From the IMG/VR virus record IMGVR_UViG_3300030004_000001, positions 1-64,000 of that record: a DNA stretch of 64,000 nucleotides; one strand, written 5' to 3'. Shown here one piece after another: positions 47,612 to 56,627 of the stretch. Both the position numbers and the translations under genes were made by a program. Origin of the DNA: a virus. Every line of letters starts with the position of its first letter. The first letter of the stretch is position 1. The notes beneath the pieces were generated by a model, which saw nothing but the letters and a program-made list of their open reading frames with translations, did no database searches and was not told the origin of the DNA.

Positions 47612-48835
47612 TTGACATCCTCCCCACGGCTAAAGCCGGGGGATTCCCTTAATTAGAGTCTTATGTCCAAGACCGACATTGAGAATATTAATAGCTGCAT
47701 TCACGTCACGATCATGAAGTGTATGACAACTTTCACATTCCCATTGCCTTACGGATAAGCCGCTTAGACCTTGATGTTCGCCGATTTCTCCACAAACATT
47801 ACAAGTGCGACTTGTCCAACTCTCGTTAACCTCTTTAAACTCAATACCAAGCTTAATAGCTTTATATGCAAGCATTGAGCGTAGCTGGGACCATCCAGCA
47901 TCGAGGACAGATTTAGCCATTTTAGTTTTCGTTAACTTAGATGAAGATACATCTCCAACTATTACCAATTTAGAATCTTTTAATATATTGTTGGCAGTTT
48001 TATGATTCCAATCTTTTCTAATATTTTTGATTTTAGCATATATTTTAGTTACTTGATGCTTCTTGTTAGCTCGTTGAGCCATTGCTAATTGTTTTTCATA
48101 ATATTTAGTAATATTTTCTCTATTATATTTACGACCATCTGAAAGAGTGGCATTTGTAGATAATCCTAAATCTATACCAATTTCAGAATTACCAGTTTGT
48201 TTTTTAAAATCTACTTCAACCGCAAAGTTAATATACCAATGTCCACGAGAATCTTCATTTAAGGATATTGTGCGAATATCTTTAGGAATCTCTCTTGTTT
48301 TCCAAAATTTAAATGTCTTACCACTAAATGTAAAAAATGCATCTTTATTAAGTTTAATGTTTTGATTTGTACATGGAATCCATCCAAGAGATCTCCTTGA
48401 TCCTTTTGAAGTTCTCCAATTAAGTTTTTGTTTTTTAAATTGATAACGTTTTGTGGTATATTCTTTACAAATCTGTTGTATAGTGGCTGAGTTTAGATTT
48501 AATTCTTTACTAGATCCTTTAGTTAAATTATTTAAATCATAATAATTTAACCATTTAGAATATTTCTTTAATTGATTGTACGAGGCTTCATTACAGTAAT
48601 TCCAAACTGTATTTACTGTATTAGCCCATCTTTTTAGATGGTGACTCTTAGAGCCACCATCTTTAATTCTGAACTTATAAGTGAGTAACAATATATCCTC
48701 TCTTGGCACCGTCCAAATAGGACATTAATGGTAGTGCCTTACCATGATTTATTTTAACACCCTTATGAGAGAAAATGATAGTGGGCAATTTATGCCTTGT
48801 ATCCCCATAGCTAAAGCTAGGGGTTTTACGGCACT
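47612..48835 (-). mobile_element. IS200/IS605-type element with tnpB only
   Basis: Right end: hairpin CCCCGGCTTTAGCCGTGGGG followed by AGGATGTCAA, the classic IS605-family right-end form. Left end: hairpin CCCCTAGCTTTAGCTATGGGG-like at 48801-48823. No TnpA transposase, so it would need one in trans. Inserted in a DUF2829 gene; joining CAAAT (48836 side) to GCTTAAG (47611 side) restores the frame with no target duplication, as expected for this family. Confidence 0.85.
47630..48691 (-). CDS. tnpB: TnpB RNA-guided nuclease (353 aa)
   Basis: TnpB uses an omega-RNA from the element's right end to cut DNA and favour retention of the element. RuvC-I IGIDLGLSTNATLSDG (~170-185); the RuvC-II block reads LVIVGDVSSSKL, without the usual Glu (VxxED); zinc ribbon CNVC and CESC (~301-330); RuvC-III HDRDVNAAINI (~333-343). 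This GDVSS variant is a known TnpB subgroup. TTG 48691 has SD AGAGAGG; GTG 48709 is an alternative. Stop lies in the right-end hairpin. Confidence 0.88.
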   Translation of the reverse strand: MLLTYKFRIKDGGSKSHHLKRWANTVNTVWNYCNEASYNQLKKYSKWLNYYDLNNLTKGSSKELNLNSATIQQICKEYTTKRYQFKKQKLNWRTSKGSRRSLGWIPCTNQNIKLNKDAFFTFSGKTFKFWKTREIPKDIRTISLNEDSRGHWYINFAVEVDFKKQTGNSEIGIDLGLSTNATLSDGRKYNRENITKYYEKQLAMAQRANKKHQVTKIYAKIKNIRKDWNHKTANNILKDSKLVIVGDVSSSKLTKTKMAKSVLDAGWSQLRSMLAYKAIKLGIEFKEVNESWTSRTCNVCGEIGEHQGLSGLSVRQWECESCHTLHDRDVNAAINILNVGLGHKTLIKGIPRL

Positions 48836-49032
48836 ATTTGATAAGGACGGAATTTTACAATAGTTCCAGCAGGCATATTTAATGCCTTCTGAGTATTTTC
48901 ATTAATAGAAATACCATCTGGATATCCTAGTTGATAAAAAGCAAATTGACCAGAACCATTCCAACCAGAACGAGACATTCGTTTACCTTCTTTTAATAAA
49001 CAAAGAGCCGTACTAAACGTCAAACAATCCAT
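48836..49032 (-). pseudogene. N-terminal fragment of DUF2829 (Tad2-like anti-Thoeris) gene
   Basis: MDCLTFSTALCLLKEGKRMS then RSGWNGSGQFAFYQLGYPDG is the DUF2829 signature (LKEGKxxxRxGWNGxGxF). Tad2 proteins of this family sequester the cyclic signalling molecule of Thoeris defence. The frame continues 10 nt into the inserted element to a stop at 48826; the rest of the gene is at 47530-47611. The truncated product lacks the last third and is probably inactive. Confidence 0.8.
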
Positions 49033-49607
49033 TATTCATATTCTCCGAGTAAAAGCTTCGAGTAGACGAAGGCCATAGTCTCAGTGTCACTCAATGCTCT
49101 ATGGGCATTAGTATTAATGAAATTAAAATATTCAGCTAATACCTTAAGTGAATCTCCCTTAGTAGGAAGATTACTACGTCGAGATAATTGCATAGAACAT
49201 TCAAATGGTGGAAGAATCATTCCATGTCCAGTTCGGATTAGGTTGAACTCCAACATCCGCTTATCGAATGCGGAGTTATGTGCCACGCATTTAATTGGTT
49301 TTACTTCTTCAACCCAATTACAGAAATCATTATATACTTCATCTCCACGGGCATTTGCCAGTTCAGAATTAGTAATACTCGTAATTTCAGTAATCTTTTC
49401 GCTAACTGGAAAACCCGGATTAATTAATTCTTCAAAAGTTTTAAACTCAATATTAAATCCATCATAGATTGTGGCAATGGCTCCAATCTCAATGATATGT
49501 TCTTGTTTACCAAGCCCGGTCGTTTCAGTATCAATAAATAGAAGATTTCCTGTATATGGATATTTTTCATATAGCTTTTCAATAATTCCTTCGATACGTA
49601 ATTCCAT
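49032..49607 (-). CDS. DnaQ-like 3'-5' exonuclease (191 aa)
   Basis: DEDDh exonuclease: FIDTETTGLG (~24-33, two acids), HIIEIGAIA, CVAHNSAFDKRMLEF (~112-126) and HRALSDTET (~168-176). Such enzymes proofread or trim 3' ends; in this block probably a partner of the phage polymerase (not in this window). Start ATG 49607 with AAGGG upstream. Overlaps the DUF2829 gene by 1 nt. Confidence 0.88.
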   Translation of the reverse strand: MELRIEGIIEKLYEKYPYTGNLLFIDTETTGLGKQEHIIEIGAIATIYDGFNIEFKTFEELINPGFPVSEKITEITSITNSELANARGDEVYNDFCNWVEEVKPIKCVAHNSAFDKRMLEFNLIRTGHGMILPPFECSMQLSRRSNLPTKGDSLKVLAEYFNFINTNAHRALSDTETMAFVYSKLLLGEYE

Positions 49608-49632
49608 TCTCTTAACCCTTTATAAGCAGCTA

Positions 49633-49663
49633 AAAAAAAGGGGAAATTACTTTCCCCTTTTTT
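49633..49663. terminator. Strong bidirectional terminator
   Basis: AAAAAAGGGGAAA-TTAC-TTTCCCCTTTTTT; isolates the gene at 49681. Confidence 0.9.
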
Positions 49664-49680
49664 CTTAGATATTTAAATAA

Positions 49681-50172
49681 TTAAGCGTCTTCCGCAACCG
49701 CTTCATCCTCGGGTTCGGCAGTATCAGTGGCGCTATCGAAATCACGAACGTATTCCAGCTTGTAATACGCATCGCCATTAGGACCATCCTTGAGGGGAAC
49801 AGCCTCGCCACTCTTCAGCTTAACGAGCCAGTTGGTTCCGGGCTCACGACCAGTATTCGAAATAGCCTCATACTGGAAATCCTTACGCAACTTATCAGCC
49901 TTAGCGGTCAGAGTATCGTCAAGCTTAACAACTCCACCAAGAATAGCCTCGATGAGCTGCTTGGAACGAATACTAACCACACCAGAACTCTGGCCGGCCT
50001 TACGCACTACAGAACTAATAGAACTCTGCACCTTTTCGCTGTCAGACTCATTAATGGCCTGTCCAACGATAATAGCAAGCTTGGCTGGGTTAACGGAACC
50101 GACGAATCCACGGAAGGACTGGCCAAACTCAGTAGCGGGCTTGCGGGGGGCGCGGGTCTTAGCTTCAGACAT
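49681..50172 (-). CDS. Abundant-looking protein with basic N-terminus and acidic tail (163 aa)
   Basis: Single-gene unit with a sigma70 promoter (50224), SD AGGAGAG and a strong terminator. Unlike its neighbours it is rich in GC-ending codons, as in highly expressed genes. Layout: basic N-terminus (KTRAPRKPATEFGQ), helical middle (SVVRKAGQSSGVVSIRS), beta part (GTNWLVKLKSGEAVPLKDG) and acidic end (EPEDEAVAEDA). Basic body plus acidic tail recalls SSB or histone-like proteins, but I do not recognise it. Confidence 0.7.
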   Translation of the reverse strand: MSEAKTRAPRKPATEFGQSFRGFVGSVNPAKLAIIVGQAINESDSEKVQSSISSVVRKAGQSSGVVSIRSKQLIEAILGGVVKLDDTLTAKADKLRKDFQYEAISNTGREPGTNWLVKLKSGEAVPLKDGPNGDAYYKLEYVRDFDSATDTAEPEDEAVAEDA

Positions 50173-50223
50173 TTTTCTCTCCTAGAGACGGTCAACAACG
50201 GTGCTGCCGTATGGTGTATTAGA

Positions 50224-50252
50224 AGTATCACACGTTTCGGATGTGACTTCAA
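50224..50252 (-). promoter_or_regulatory. Sigma70 promoter of the gene at 50172
   Basis: Minus strand TTGAAG, 17-nt spacer ending TGT, GATACT. A small hairpin ACGG-CAGCA-CCGT follows near the RNA 5' end. Confidence 0.7.
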
Positions 50253-50300
50253 GAAATTTCGAAAAAAAACGTATGGTGAAAATTTTTTCTGAAAAAGCGA

Positions 50301-50723
50301 CTAATCACTTGTTAATAGAAAGTTTTGAAAATCTTCTTTTGATGATGGTATTAAGTTAACCGTTATTTCTTTATATGAAGTTTTCAACCAGTCATTATTT
50401 TTATCCTTTTCGAAATAGTTAAGAAATGATTTAATTTTATCCCGTGAAGTAGCTGACGAACTGCTAATTAACTTCACATATGTATTATAACAAAAACTAG
50501 GCTCTTTTTGCAACTTGATAATTTTATACTTAATATTAGTAATAGCTTTTAATTTATCAATTAGATTTTCTTCAAATATAGTAGAACTATAATTATGAAC
50601 TAAAATTTGCTTTGGTTTATATCTATAAATAATAATAATGTGTCCGTCTCTAAAAACTTTAATAGATTTTTGATTTAAGGAAAGTTGAAGCAATTTCTTA
50701 AACTGGTCAATCTTTTCTTTCAC
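50301..50723 (-). CDS. Hypothetical basic protein (140 aa)
   Basis: GTG start overlapping the clamp-like gene's stop (TAAGTG). Lys/Ile/Asn-rich alpha/beta; N-terminal helix (MKEKIDQFKKLLQLSLNQK), beta hairpin GHIIIIYRYKPKQILV. Unknown function; last gene of the replication operon. Confidence 0.55.
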   Translation of the reverse strand: MKEKIDQFKKLLQLSLNQKSIKVFRDGHIIIIYRYKPKQILVHNYSSTIFEENLIDKLKAITNIKYKIIKLQKEPSFCYNTYVKLISSSSATSRDKIKSFLNYFEKDKNNDWLKTSYKEITVNLIPSSKEDFQNFLLTSD

Positions 50724-51766
50724 TTAGAAAGTCCTCCAACAAAAGTTAATTGAGGACTTTTCCTCGCTACAAACATCTGATTATTTTTAGCTAACAAAAT
50801 TTCAATGTAAGGAGTATTTTTAGTAAACTCTGTAGATGTAATTACACCTAGATGATCAAAAGGAATTTTAATAGAAATACTATCTTCATTATTAAATTTA
50901 ACATCTCCAACTAAGAATTCTGCACTTTGTAAATATATAAGTTTTAATGTATTTTTATCAAAAATCATTTCTACAGATCTTACATCAACATCACTCTTTT
51001 TATGTAAACTTTGAATAATATTAAAAATAGAATTTAATTCACTAGTATTAATCTCTGCTATAATTTTATGAAATTCATTTACTTTATCTGAAATTGGTTT
51101 AATAATTGCAGACTTAGAGTTTGTTTGTGGAATATATATTTCACAATTATCATTTGAGAAAAAGATGTGATTTTCGTTCGCATCCATTTTATCAAATGTA
51201 TCAACAAATATTTTTGGAGCTACTTTAAGATTGATTTTGAAATTTGGAAGATTAGAATTTAATGGAACATAAACTACTTCATGAGGACTTGCATAGTAGA
51301 TTAAATTTCCATCAAATACAATTGGATAGTTTTCAACTAAACATAATGGAACTACTGACTTTAATCTATCAAAGAAAACTTGTTCTACATTATTCCAATT
51401 ATTATGATCTTTCATTTGATAAACTTTGTCAGGAGAATCTGCTACAATTGTAAATTTATGTAAATCAGTTTTTACATTTAATCTATAATTATCAGTATTT
51501 AGATTAAATTTAATATCTACATCTTTTGGCATACTACTGATGATAGTATAGAATTTAAATACATCTACACAAAATTCTCCTAACAATGGTGATCCGTGGT
51601 TATTTAAACTAATTTGTTTAATACCAGAATCACCATCGCAGCACCAATAAGTTATTTGCTTTTCAGTTCCCTTTATTTTTACATTTTTACATAATTCATA
51701 AGATGATTTCTCATTTGCAAATTCTTTTACTTTTTTTAAATATTTAGTTAATACACTAGCGATCAT
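50720..51766 (-). CDS. Sliding-clamp-like protein (DnaN fold, 348 aa)
   Basis: Beta-clamp pattern: an early helix, a strand set, then FCVDVFKFYTIISSMPKDV followed by KFNLNTDNYRLNVKTD and FTIVADSPDKVY, which follows the rhythm of domain 1 of bacterial DnaN (VPARKLFDIVRSLP...). Two further similar repeats (~120-230, 230-348) would make the three domains of a dimeric ring. It would tether the phage polymerase. Sequence similarity is low. ATGA overlaps on both sides. Confidence 0.6.
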   Translation of the reverse strand: MIASVLTKYLKKVKEFANEKSSYELCKNVKIKGTEKQITYWCCDGDSGIKQISLNNHGSPLLGEFCVDVFKFYTIISSMPKDVDIKFNLNTDNYRLNVKTDLHKFTIVADSPDKVYQMKDHNNWNNVEQVFFDRLKSVVPLCLVENYPIVFDGNLIYYASPHEVVYVPLNSNLPNFKINLKVAPKIFVDTFDKMDANENHIFFSNDNCEIYIPQTNSKSAIIKPISDKVNEFHKIIAEINTSELNSIFNIIQSLHKKSDVDVRSVEMIFDKNTLKLIYLQSAEFLVGDVKFNNEDSISIKIPFDHLGVITSTEFTKNTPYIEILLAKNNQMFVARKSPQLTFVGGLSK

Positions 51767-52983
51767 AAATATTGATCCACTAACTGATCTTGAATTTCTT
51801 CTTCTAATTCTTCTACATCTTCTTCAGTTAACTTAATTGAATTAAATTTAGTATATTGAGAATTGGTTGCAATTTTAGCAATCTTCTTTTGAACATCTTC
51901 AGATAAGTTAAATTTCTTCACAATCTTCTTAACTTTAGTATTTGACATATTTAATTGTTCAAAGATTGCACCTTCAGGAACTTCAGCTTCTTTTAAAATA
52001 TCAATTAATTTTAATGTATCTTCAAATTCGATTTTATCATAACTTTGGGGACCATATTGCTCATCCTTAAATTTAATTGGACTATTATTATCAATCCAAA
52101 GTTTTAAAATCTCTTCCATATTTTTAATGCGAATAGAAGCTAGTTTATAAGCTCCAAATAATTTAACTGCATCTTCTTCAGTATTAATTTGTTCAATCTT
52201 AGCAAAAGCATTTTTATATGCAGGACAAGTAGCTCGACTTTCGCAAAGAATACAATGTCCCCCAGCACTAGGTTCTGGAGGATTTTCTTGACTAAGAAGA
52301 TTATTAAGAGCTTCAATCTCTTCAACAATCATTGGAGCGAGAGTATCTAATTCTTCTCGATAAATATCAAAATAATCTGAAATGAATCCATAACGAATAA
52401 AGTTAAATCTAAACTTAATTACATTCAATTCAGGATATTTCATCAAAAGAAGCAATGAGTAAATCTTACGCTGCAAAGATTTACTCATATAATCTTTAGT
52501 ATAAATAGTTCTTACACTTTTATAATCATCAACATAACCAATATCACCGTCAGCATAAAAAAGATCCACACCACCAGAAAGATATGGATTAGGATCTTCG
52601 GTAATATTTAAATCTTTATCAATTGCATATCGTGCTTCAATATCAATAAGTTCAAATTCTTTCAGAGCAGACCAGTTAAAATTAGTCTTAATATTATCTA
52701 AAATTAAAAGAGCTTCTGCAATTTGATCTTCTTGAAGTACATTAAGATATTTATATTTAATTTTATCAAATTCAGTATAATCAGTATCAACTTTATTCTT
52801 AATACAATATTTTCCATATTCTTCTAATACATCATGAAGAACGGTTCCTAACTTTGCAAATTTATTTTTATAACCGGGAAGCTTGAGACGATAAGTATTA
52901 TAGCACCACAAGCGACATTGATGCATTGCATTAATAGCCGAATACCTAGCTCCGATTACTGCCAGATTCGAGTTGTTTGCCAT
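51763..52983 (-). CDS. Cas4/RecB-like PD-(D/E)XK nuclease with Fe-S cluster (406 aa)
   Basis: YSAINAMHQCRLWCYNTY at the N-terminus (first Cys), LGTVLHDVLEEYGKY helix, then GGVDLFYADG and GYVDDYKSV (PD-DxK catalytic core, ~150-165), LQRKIYSLLL (QxxxY motif) and HCILCESRATCPAY (~245-258) with the other three cluster cysteines. Such nucleases resect DNA ends in recombination. Overlaps the gene upstream by 38 nt. Confidence 0.82.
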   Translation of the reverse strand: MANNSNLAVIGARYSAINAMHQCRLWCYNTYRLKLPGYKNKFAKLGTVLHDVLEEYGKYCIKNKVDTDYTEFDKIKYKYLNVLQEDQIAEALLILDNIKTNFNWSALKEFELIDIEARYAIDKDLNITEDPNPYLSGGVDLFYADGDIGYVDDYKSVRTIYTKDYMSKSLQRKIYSLLLLMKYPELNVIKFRFNFIRYGFISDYFDIYREELDTLAPMIVEEIEALNNLLSQENPPEPSAGGHCILCESRATCPAYKNAFAKIEQINTEEDAVKLFGAYKLASIRIKNMEEILKLWIDNNSPIKFKDEQYGPQSYDKIEFEDTLKLIDILKEAEVPEGAIFEQLNMSNTKVKKIVKKFNLSEDVQKKIAKIATNSQYTKFNSIKLTEEDVEELEEEIQDQLVDQYL

Positions 52984-53689
52984 TTAAATATTGCTCCACG
53001 ACAGACTTCAGACCAATGATATCAAATTTATTCAGATAAAAGAATATCACAATAGCTTCTTCAAAATTATAATCTACATGGTTATGGCACTCTAAACGAG
53101 CTATTCTCGTATAGGTGCCATATTTAGATCTTAATTTATTAACCTGTACAGTTAATCTTTTTTCTAAAGCTAATAGCTCATTAGATGGATAATGAGATTT
53201 ATAACAAGTGGTAGTCTCATCTACCATAAAGAATCCGGGATATTCCTGAGACATTCTTTCTAAGCAATACTCTTCATCACAATCATAATCCGCATTTACA
53301 GCATCGATAAGATGCTGGTTTTTACTAAATCTATGAATCCAATCTAATTTTTCTTTTTTATAGATTAATTCTATATCTTCTTCAAGATCCATTTTTTCAA
53401 TTATATTATATTGAGGAAATGGATCTTCTAATTCTATATCTTCTTGATATTCTTCTAATACTACTTTTTCTTTTTTAACTTTAGGTTTAACTTCTACATA
53501 AATTAAAGTATCACAATAACATATAACTTTACCTTTATGTATACTATAAGATGGATTTACTAAATTTGAAATAAGTATTCTTTCAGGTACCTTTAATGGA
53601 GTAATTTTTCGAAATACAATACTACATTCTTTAAAGGCTATATTATTGCATTTTATTTTTAGATTATTGAAGGCAATGAATTTAGCCAT
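52946..53689 (-). CDS. Hypothetical protein (247 aa)
   Basis: N-terminus beta-rich (MAKFIA, NLKIKCNNIAFKEC), acidic middle (YQEDIELEDPFPQ) and a helical C-terminal half containing LALEKRLTVQVNKLRS and CHNHVDYNFEEAIVIF. No motif recognised. Lies between the nuclease and the RDF-like gene, so a recombination accessory is possible. Confidence 0.55.
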   Translation of the reverse strand: MAKFIAFNNLKIKCNNIAFKECSIVFRKITPLKVPERILISNLVNPSYSIHKGKVICYCDTLIYVEVKPKVKKEKVVLEEYQEDIELEDPFPQYNIIEKMDLEEDIELIYKKEKLDWIHRFSKNQHLIDAVNADYDCDEEYCLERMSQEYPGFFMVDETTTCYKSHYPSNELLALEKRLTVQVNKLRSKYGTYTRIARLECHNHVDYNFEEAIVIFFYLNKFDIIGLKSVVEQYLNGKQLESGSNRS

Positions 53690-53705
53690 AATAATTTATC
53701 TTTCT

Positions 53706-54605
53706 CTAAAAAGAAAATTCATCAGAATCTTCAGTAATTGCTTCTTTAGGTTCATCTACAATTTCAACATCGATTGGCTTTTCACTCTTTGTAGTAGGTG
53801 GAATTTCATCATTAGAACCATCATAAGCTTCCTTTTCAGCAGCCGTAGAAAGTTCTTTCATAACCTCCTTATTTGGAAGCGCACCCATAGAAAGATGCTT
53901 TGCTTGAGCCTCCATTAAAGTTCCGATTGTGGTTCCAGCACCTTCTGCAATCTCATTATAACTAAATGGAATCTCAAGTTCTACAGTAGGAACATTTGTG
54001 TTCTTACCACCTACACTTACCTGAACCATTACAACATGCAATCTTACTTTAAGACCAAAGAGAGTTTTACGAATTGCATAGATGTTTTGTAATGCATCGT
54101 TGATTTTGCCTATAGTCATGATGGAATGAGTGGTAAATTTAATAATTCCACCAGAGATTTTCATTTCTGGGATTATTACACTTAGCACTCCAGTTGGTTT
54201 GCAAGTATTAATGATTCCTTTATTTGTTTTAGTTAATCGAAACTCACAAGTTTTATAATTACATTCAATTTCTTTCTTATTTCCATCAGAATCAGTCCTA
54301 ATTGCAGTTTCGCCATTACCACGACAATTGCATGTTGTCCCAGGATAGTTGAAAAAATCCGTGTAGAAAACTTCTTCAGGATGATGATCAATCAATACGA
54401 CATCGACTAGCTTAGGCTCAATTGTACCATATTTCGCTTTGAAATATTCTTCTAATTTCTTAAATCTTGGAGCAGTTTTAGTTTTTGGATCAAATGGATG
54501 CGTAATAATAAAATGATCTAATTTGATTGGGTAGTTTTTCTCTGCATGTCTCTCGCCTATAGCCAAACGAGCTTGGATGGTATGTTGATATATGTTAAGA
54601 GTCAA
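53706..54605 (-). CDS. Recombination directionality factor-like protein (Gp3-like family, 299 aa)
   Basis: TTG start with SD GGAG. The family fold is recognisable: FYTDFFNYPGTTCNCRGNGE followed by a 4-Cys zinc site (CNC..., ECNYKTC, NTC), KPTGVLSVIIPEM, then HSIMTIGKINDALQNIYAI. Some relatives act as RDFs that steer serine integrases, but most phages with this gene also use it in unknown ways. C-terminal ~80 residues are acidic and disordered. Confidence 0.65.
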   Translation of the reverse strand: MTLNIYQHTIQARLAIGERHAEKNYPIKLDHFIITHPFDPKTKTAPRFKKLEEYFKAKYGTIEPKLVDVVLIDHHPEEVFYTDFFNYPGTTCNCRGNGETAIRTDSDGNKKEIECNYKTCEFRLTKTNKGIINTCKPTGVLSVIIPEMKISGGIIKFTTHSIMTIGKINDALQNIYAIRKTLFGLKVRLHVVMVQVSVGGKNTNVPTVELEIPFSYNEIAEGAGTTIGTLMEAQAKHLSMGALPNKEVMKELSTAAEKEAYDGSNDEIPPTTKSEKPIDVEIVDEPKEAITEDSDEFSF

Positions 54606-54606
54606 T

Positions 54607-55023
54607 CTATTCTCCTTCTATGATTAGTTGATTTATATAACTTTCTAGATTTTTATATTCAGTATAAGGAATTATTAACAATCTAATATCTCTTTCAGCA
54701 CAATATTGTTCCTTAAGATCATCGCGTTTTAACTGAGCATTAAAGGCTTCTATAGTTTTATAAAAAGTATTAGGATAAATATAATGATAATTTTGACATA
54801 TTTCAATATTAGTTCTCTTGCTTAATCCAAGTTTCGTATGAGCGCATTTATCACACCAGCTATGCATATTTCTAATAGAATGTAAATTAGCTTGCCATTT
54901 ATGACCTTCTTTACATCTCCAAGACATTTTACTAATAGCATCTTTATATTCTGTAGAATCACAAAATCCATTATTTGCTTTTGCGGCTTTTTGACAATCC
55001 AATAAAGTTAATTTTTTACTCAT
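54607..55023 (-). CDS. Zinc-ribbon protein with shortened Vsr/homing-type nuclease part (138 aa)
   Basis: N-terminal treble-clef ribbon: SWRCKEGHKWQANLHSIRN then WCDKCAHTKLG. The C-terminal ~35 residues (YCAERDIRLLIIPYTEYKNL) match the end of Vsr-like nucleases, but the middle catalytic stretch (usually IEFDGxQH) is absent, so it looks internally deleted and inactive. ATG 55023 (MSKKLTLLDC) used; it overlaps the helicase stop by 4 nt. Confidence 0.55.
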   Translation of the reverse strand: MSKKLTLLDCQKAAKANNGFCDSTEYKDAISKMSWRCKEGHKWQANLHSIRNMHSWCDKCAHTKLGLSKRTNIEICQNYHYIYPNTFYKTIEAFNAQLKRDDLKEQYCAERDIRLLIIPYTEYKNLESYINQLIIEGE

Positions 55024-56627
55024 TTCTCTAATAACCACCTTAAAGAAGTCTGTCTGGATTTCTGTTTATTTTGTATCGCTTCTTGTAGGACATTTTCTGA
55101 TGGAGCTATAATAAGAATTTTATTTTTAGCTCTTGTAATAGCTGTATAAATTAAATTTCTATTCAAAATACTGCTCTCATTCACAAATAGAACAACTTTA
55201 TTATACTCTGAGCCCTGTGATTTGTGAACCGTAATCGCATAAGATAATTCAAGCTGCCATAATAAAGAATGTGAATATTCAATAATTTTATCTTTATATT
55301 CAACTCTAATTATACTTAAATTACTATTAATAATTACACCACATTCTCCATTAGATATACCCAAATCTTTATTATTTTTTACATGAATAACATGATCTCC
55401 GGTATGAAATCCATCAATCTTACTAGGATTTAAAATGTTCTGAGCTATCTTATTTATGATAGTCGAACCTTTTTCCTTAAGCACAGAAAGATACTGGGCA
55501 TCACGCCATTCTGGGTGTTGGCAAATTTTAGATGCTATTCTTTCTAGATCCCATCTTTTAGGAAAATAAGATAATACCTGATGGTCACTTCCGTAGACGA
55601 GATTATTACCAGCGTGAATATTATGTGCTGACTTAATGATCGATCCAGGTGATTGCCTCATGATTATATCTAAATGGTAACTCAATCCGATCCTTGAGTC
55701 AAGAACACACTTAAGAACCTCACCTGGACCAATTGAAGGCAACTGATTTGGATCTCCGACAAGCAAAAGACAACATCCTTCACCTATTCCATTAGAAACC
55801 CATCCTGCAATCTCAGCATCAAGCATCGATGTTTCATCAATAATAACAATCTTATTTTCAATAATATTAACATAACCATTAGGATTAAAGAAAAAACTAT
55901 GTAGAGTAGATGCGGGTATTCCACATAGTTCAGACATTCGAGAGGCCGCCTTACCAGTAGGAGCTAGTAAAACTACATTGTCAGAGCCGAAAGATTCGAC
56001 TATTGCTCTAACCGTTGTAGTTTTACCAGTTCCCGGTAAGCCAGTTAAAATTACAAGTTTATTATACTCAAGTGCATCAACGACGTTCTTTTGGTCATTA
56101 TTTAATTCTTCATATAAAAATGAATAGTCTTTCCTAAATCCTGTAAAATAACCATTTTGTTTTGCCAAGTTCTTTAACAACTCTGCAAAACTTCTCTCAG
56201 AATTATAATATTTCGAAAGAAAGTAATTGCCTTTATCGCTTACAAAAAGCAGTCCCTCATTTTGTAATGAATTGATTGCTTTTTGTTTTACATAGTCTGT
56301 GAAGTTGCAGCTTTTAATAAATGAATTTATTTGCCATTCTTTTCCATAAGTATGTCCCTGACTAGCAATACGATCGAGAGCAGCTTGTAAATAAGTTTTA
56401 CCTTTTTCTACTTCATCATCTATATGAAATTTTTCTGCAAGTTGTTCACATAGCTTTAAACTAAATCCATTTTCAATATTATAGAGACACCATGGATTCA
56501 TTTTAACTAATATTAACATTCTTTCTAATTGAAGTTCGTCATAATTATCTAAAACATATAGTGGAATTCCTAATTCTCGAAGTTGTAATTGATAATTAAA
56601 TAACTTAGTCTTTAATGCTGCAATCAT
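55020..56627 (-). CDS. RecD-like SF1 DNA helicase (535 aa)
   Basis: Helicase motifs in order: LTGLPGTGKTTTVRA (~193-207, Walker A), LLAPTGKAASRMSE (Ia), IVIIDETSMLDAEIA (Walker B), LLLVGDPNQLPSIGPGEV (III), IIMRQ (IV), and near the C-terminus AITVHKSQGSEYNKVV (V) and YTAITRAKNKILI (VI). The N-terminal ~170 residues are the helical domain typical of RecD2. Unwinds DNA in replication or repair. Confidence 0.9.
   Translation of the reverse strand: MIAALKTKLFNYQLQLRELGIPLYVLDNYDELQLERMLILVKMNPWCLYNIENGFSLKLCEQLAEKFHIDDEVEKGKTYLQAALDRIASQGHTYGKEWQINSFIKSCNFTDYVKQKAINSLQNEGLLFVSDKGNYFLSKYYNSERSFAELLKNLAKQNGYFTGFRKDYSFLYEELNNDQKNVVDALEYNKLVILTGLPGTGKTTTVRAIVESFGSDNVVLLAPTGKAASRMSELCGIPASTLHSFFFNPNGYVNIIENKIVIIDETSMLDAEIAGWVSNGIGEGCCLLLVGDPNQLPSIGPGEVLKCVLDSRIGLSYHLDIIMRQSPGSIIKSAHNIHAGNNLVYGSDHQVLSYFPKRWDLERIASKICQHPEWRDAQYLSVLKEKGSTIINKIAQNILNPSKIDGFHTGDHVIHVKNNKDLGISNGECGVIINSNLSIIRVEYKDKIIEYSHSLLWQLELSYAITVHKSQGSEYNKVVLFVNESSILNRNLIYTAITRAKNKILIIAPSENVLQEAIQNKQKSRQTSLRWLLEK

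Noticed and set aside
50473-50492. Fourth copy-like TGTTATAATACATATG on the minus strand
   Set aside because: Lies inside a coding region and lacks the GGAG end; probably chance, though it could be an internal promoter.
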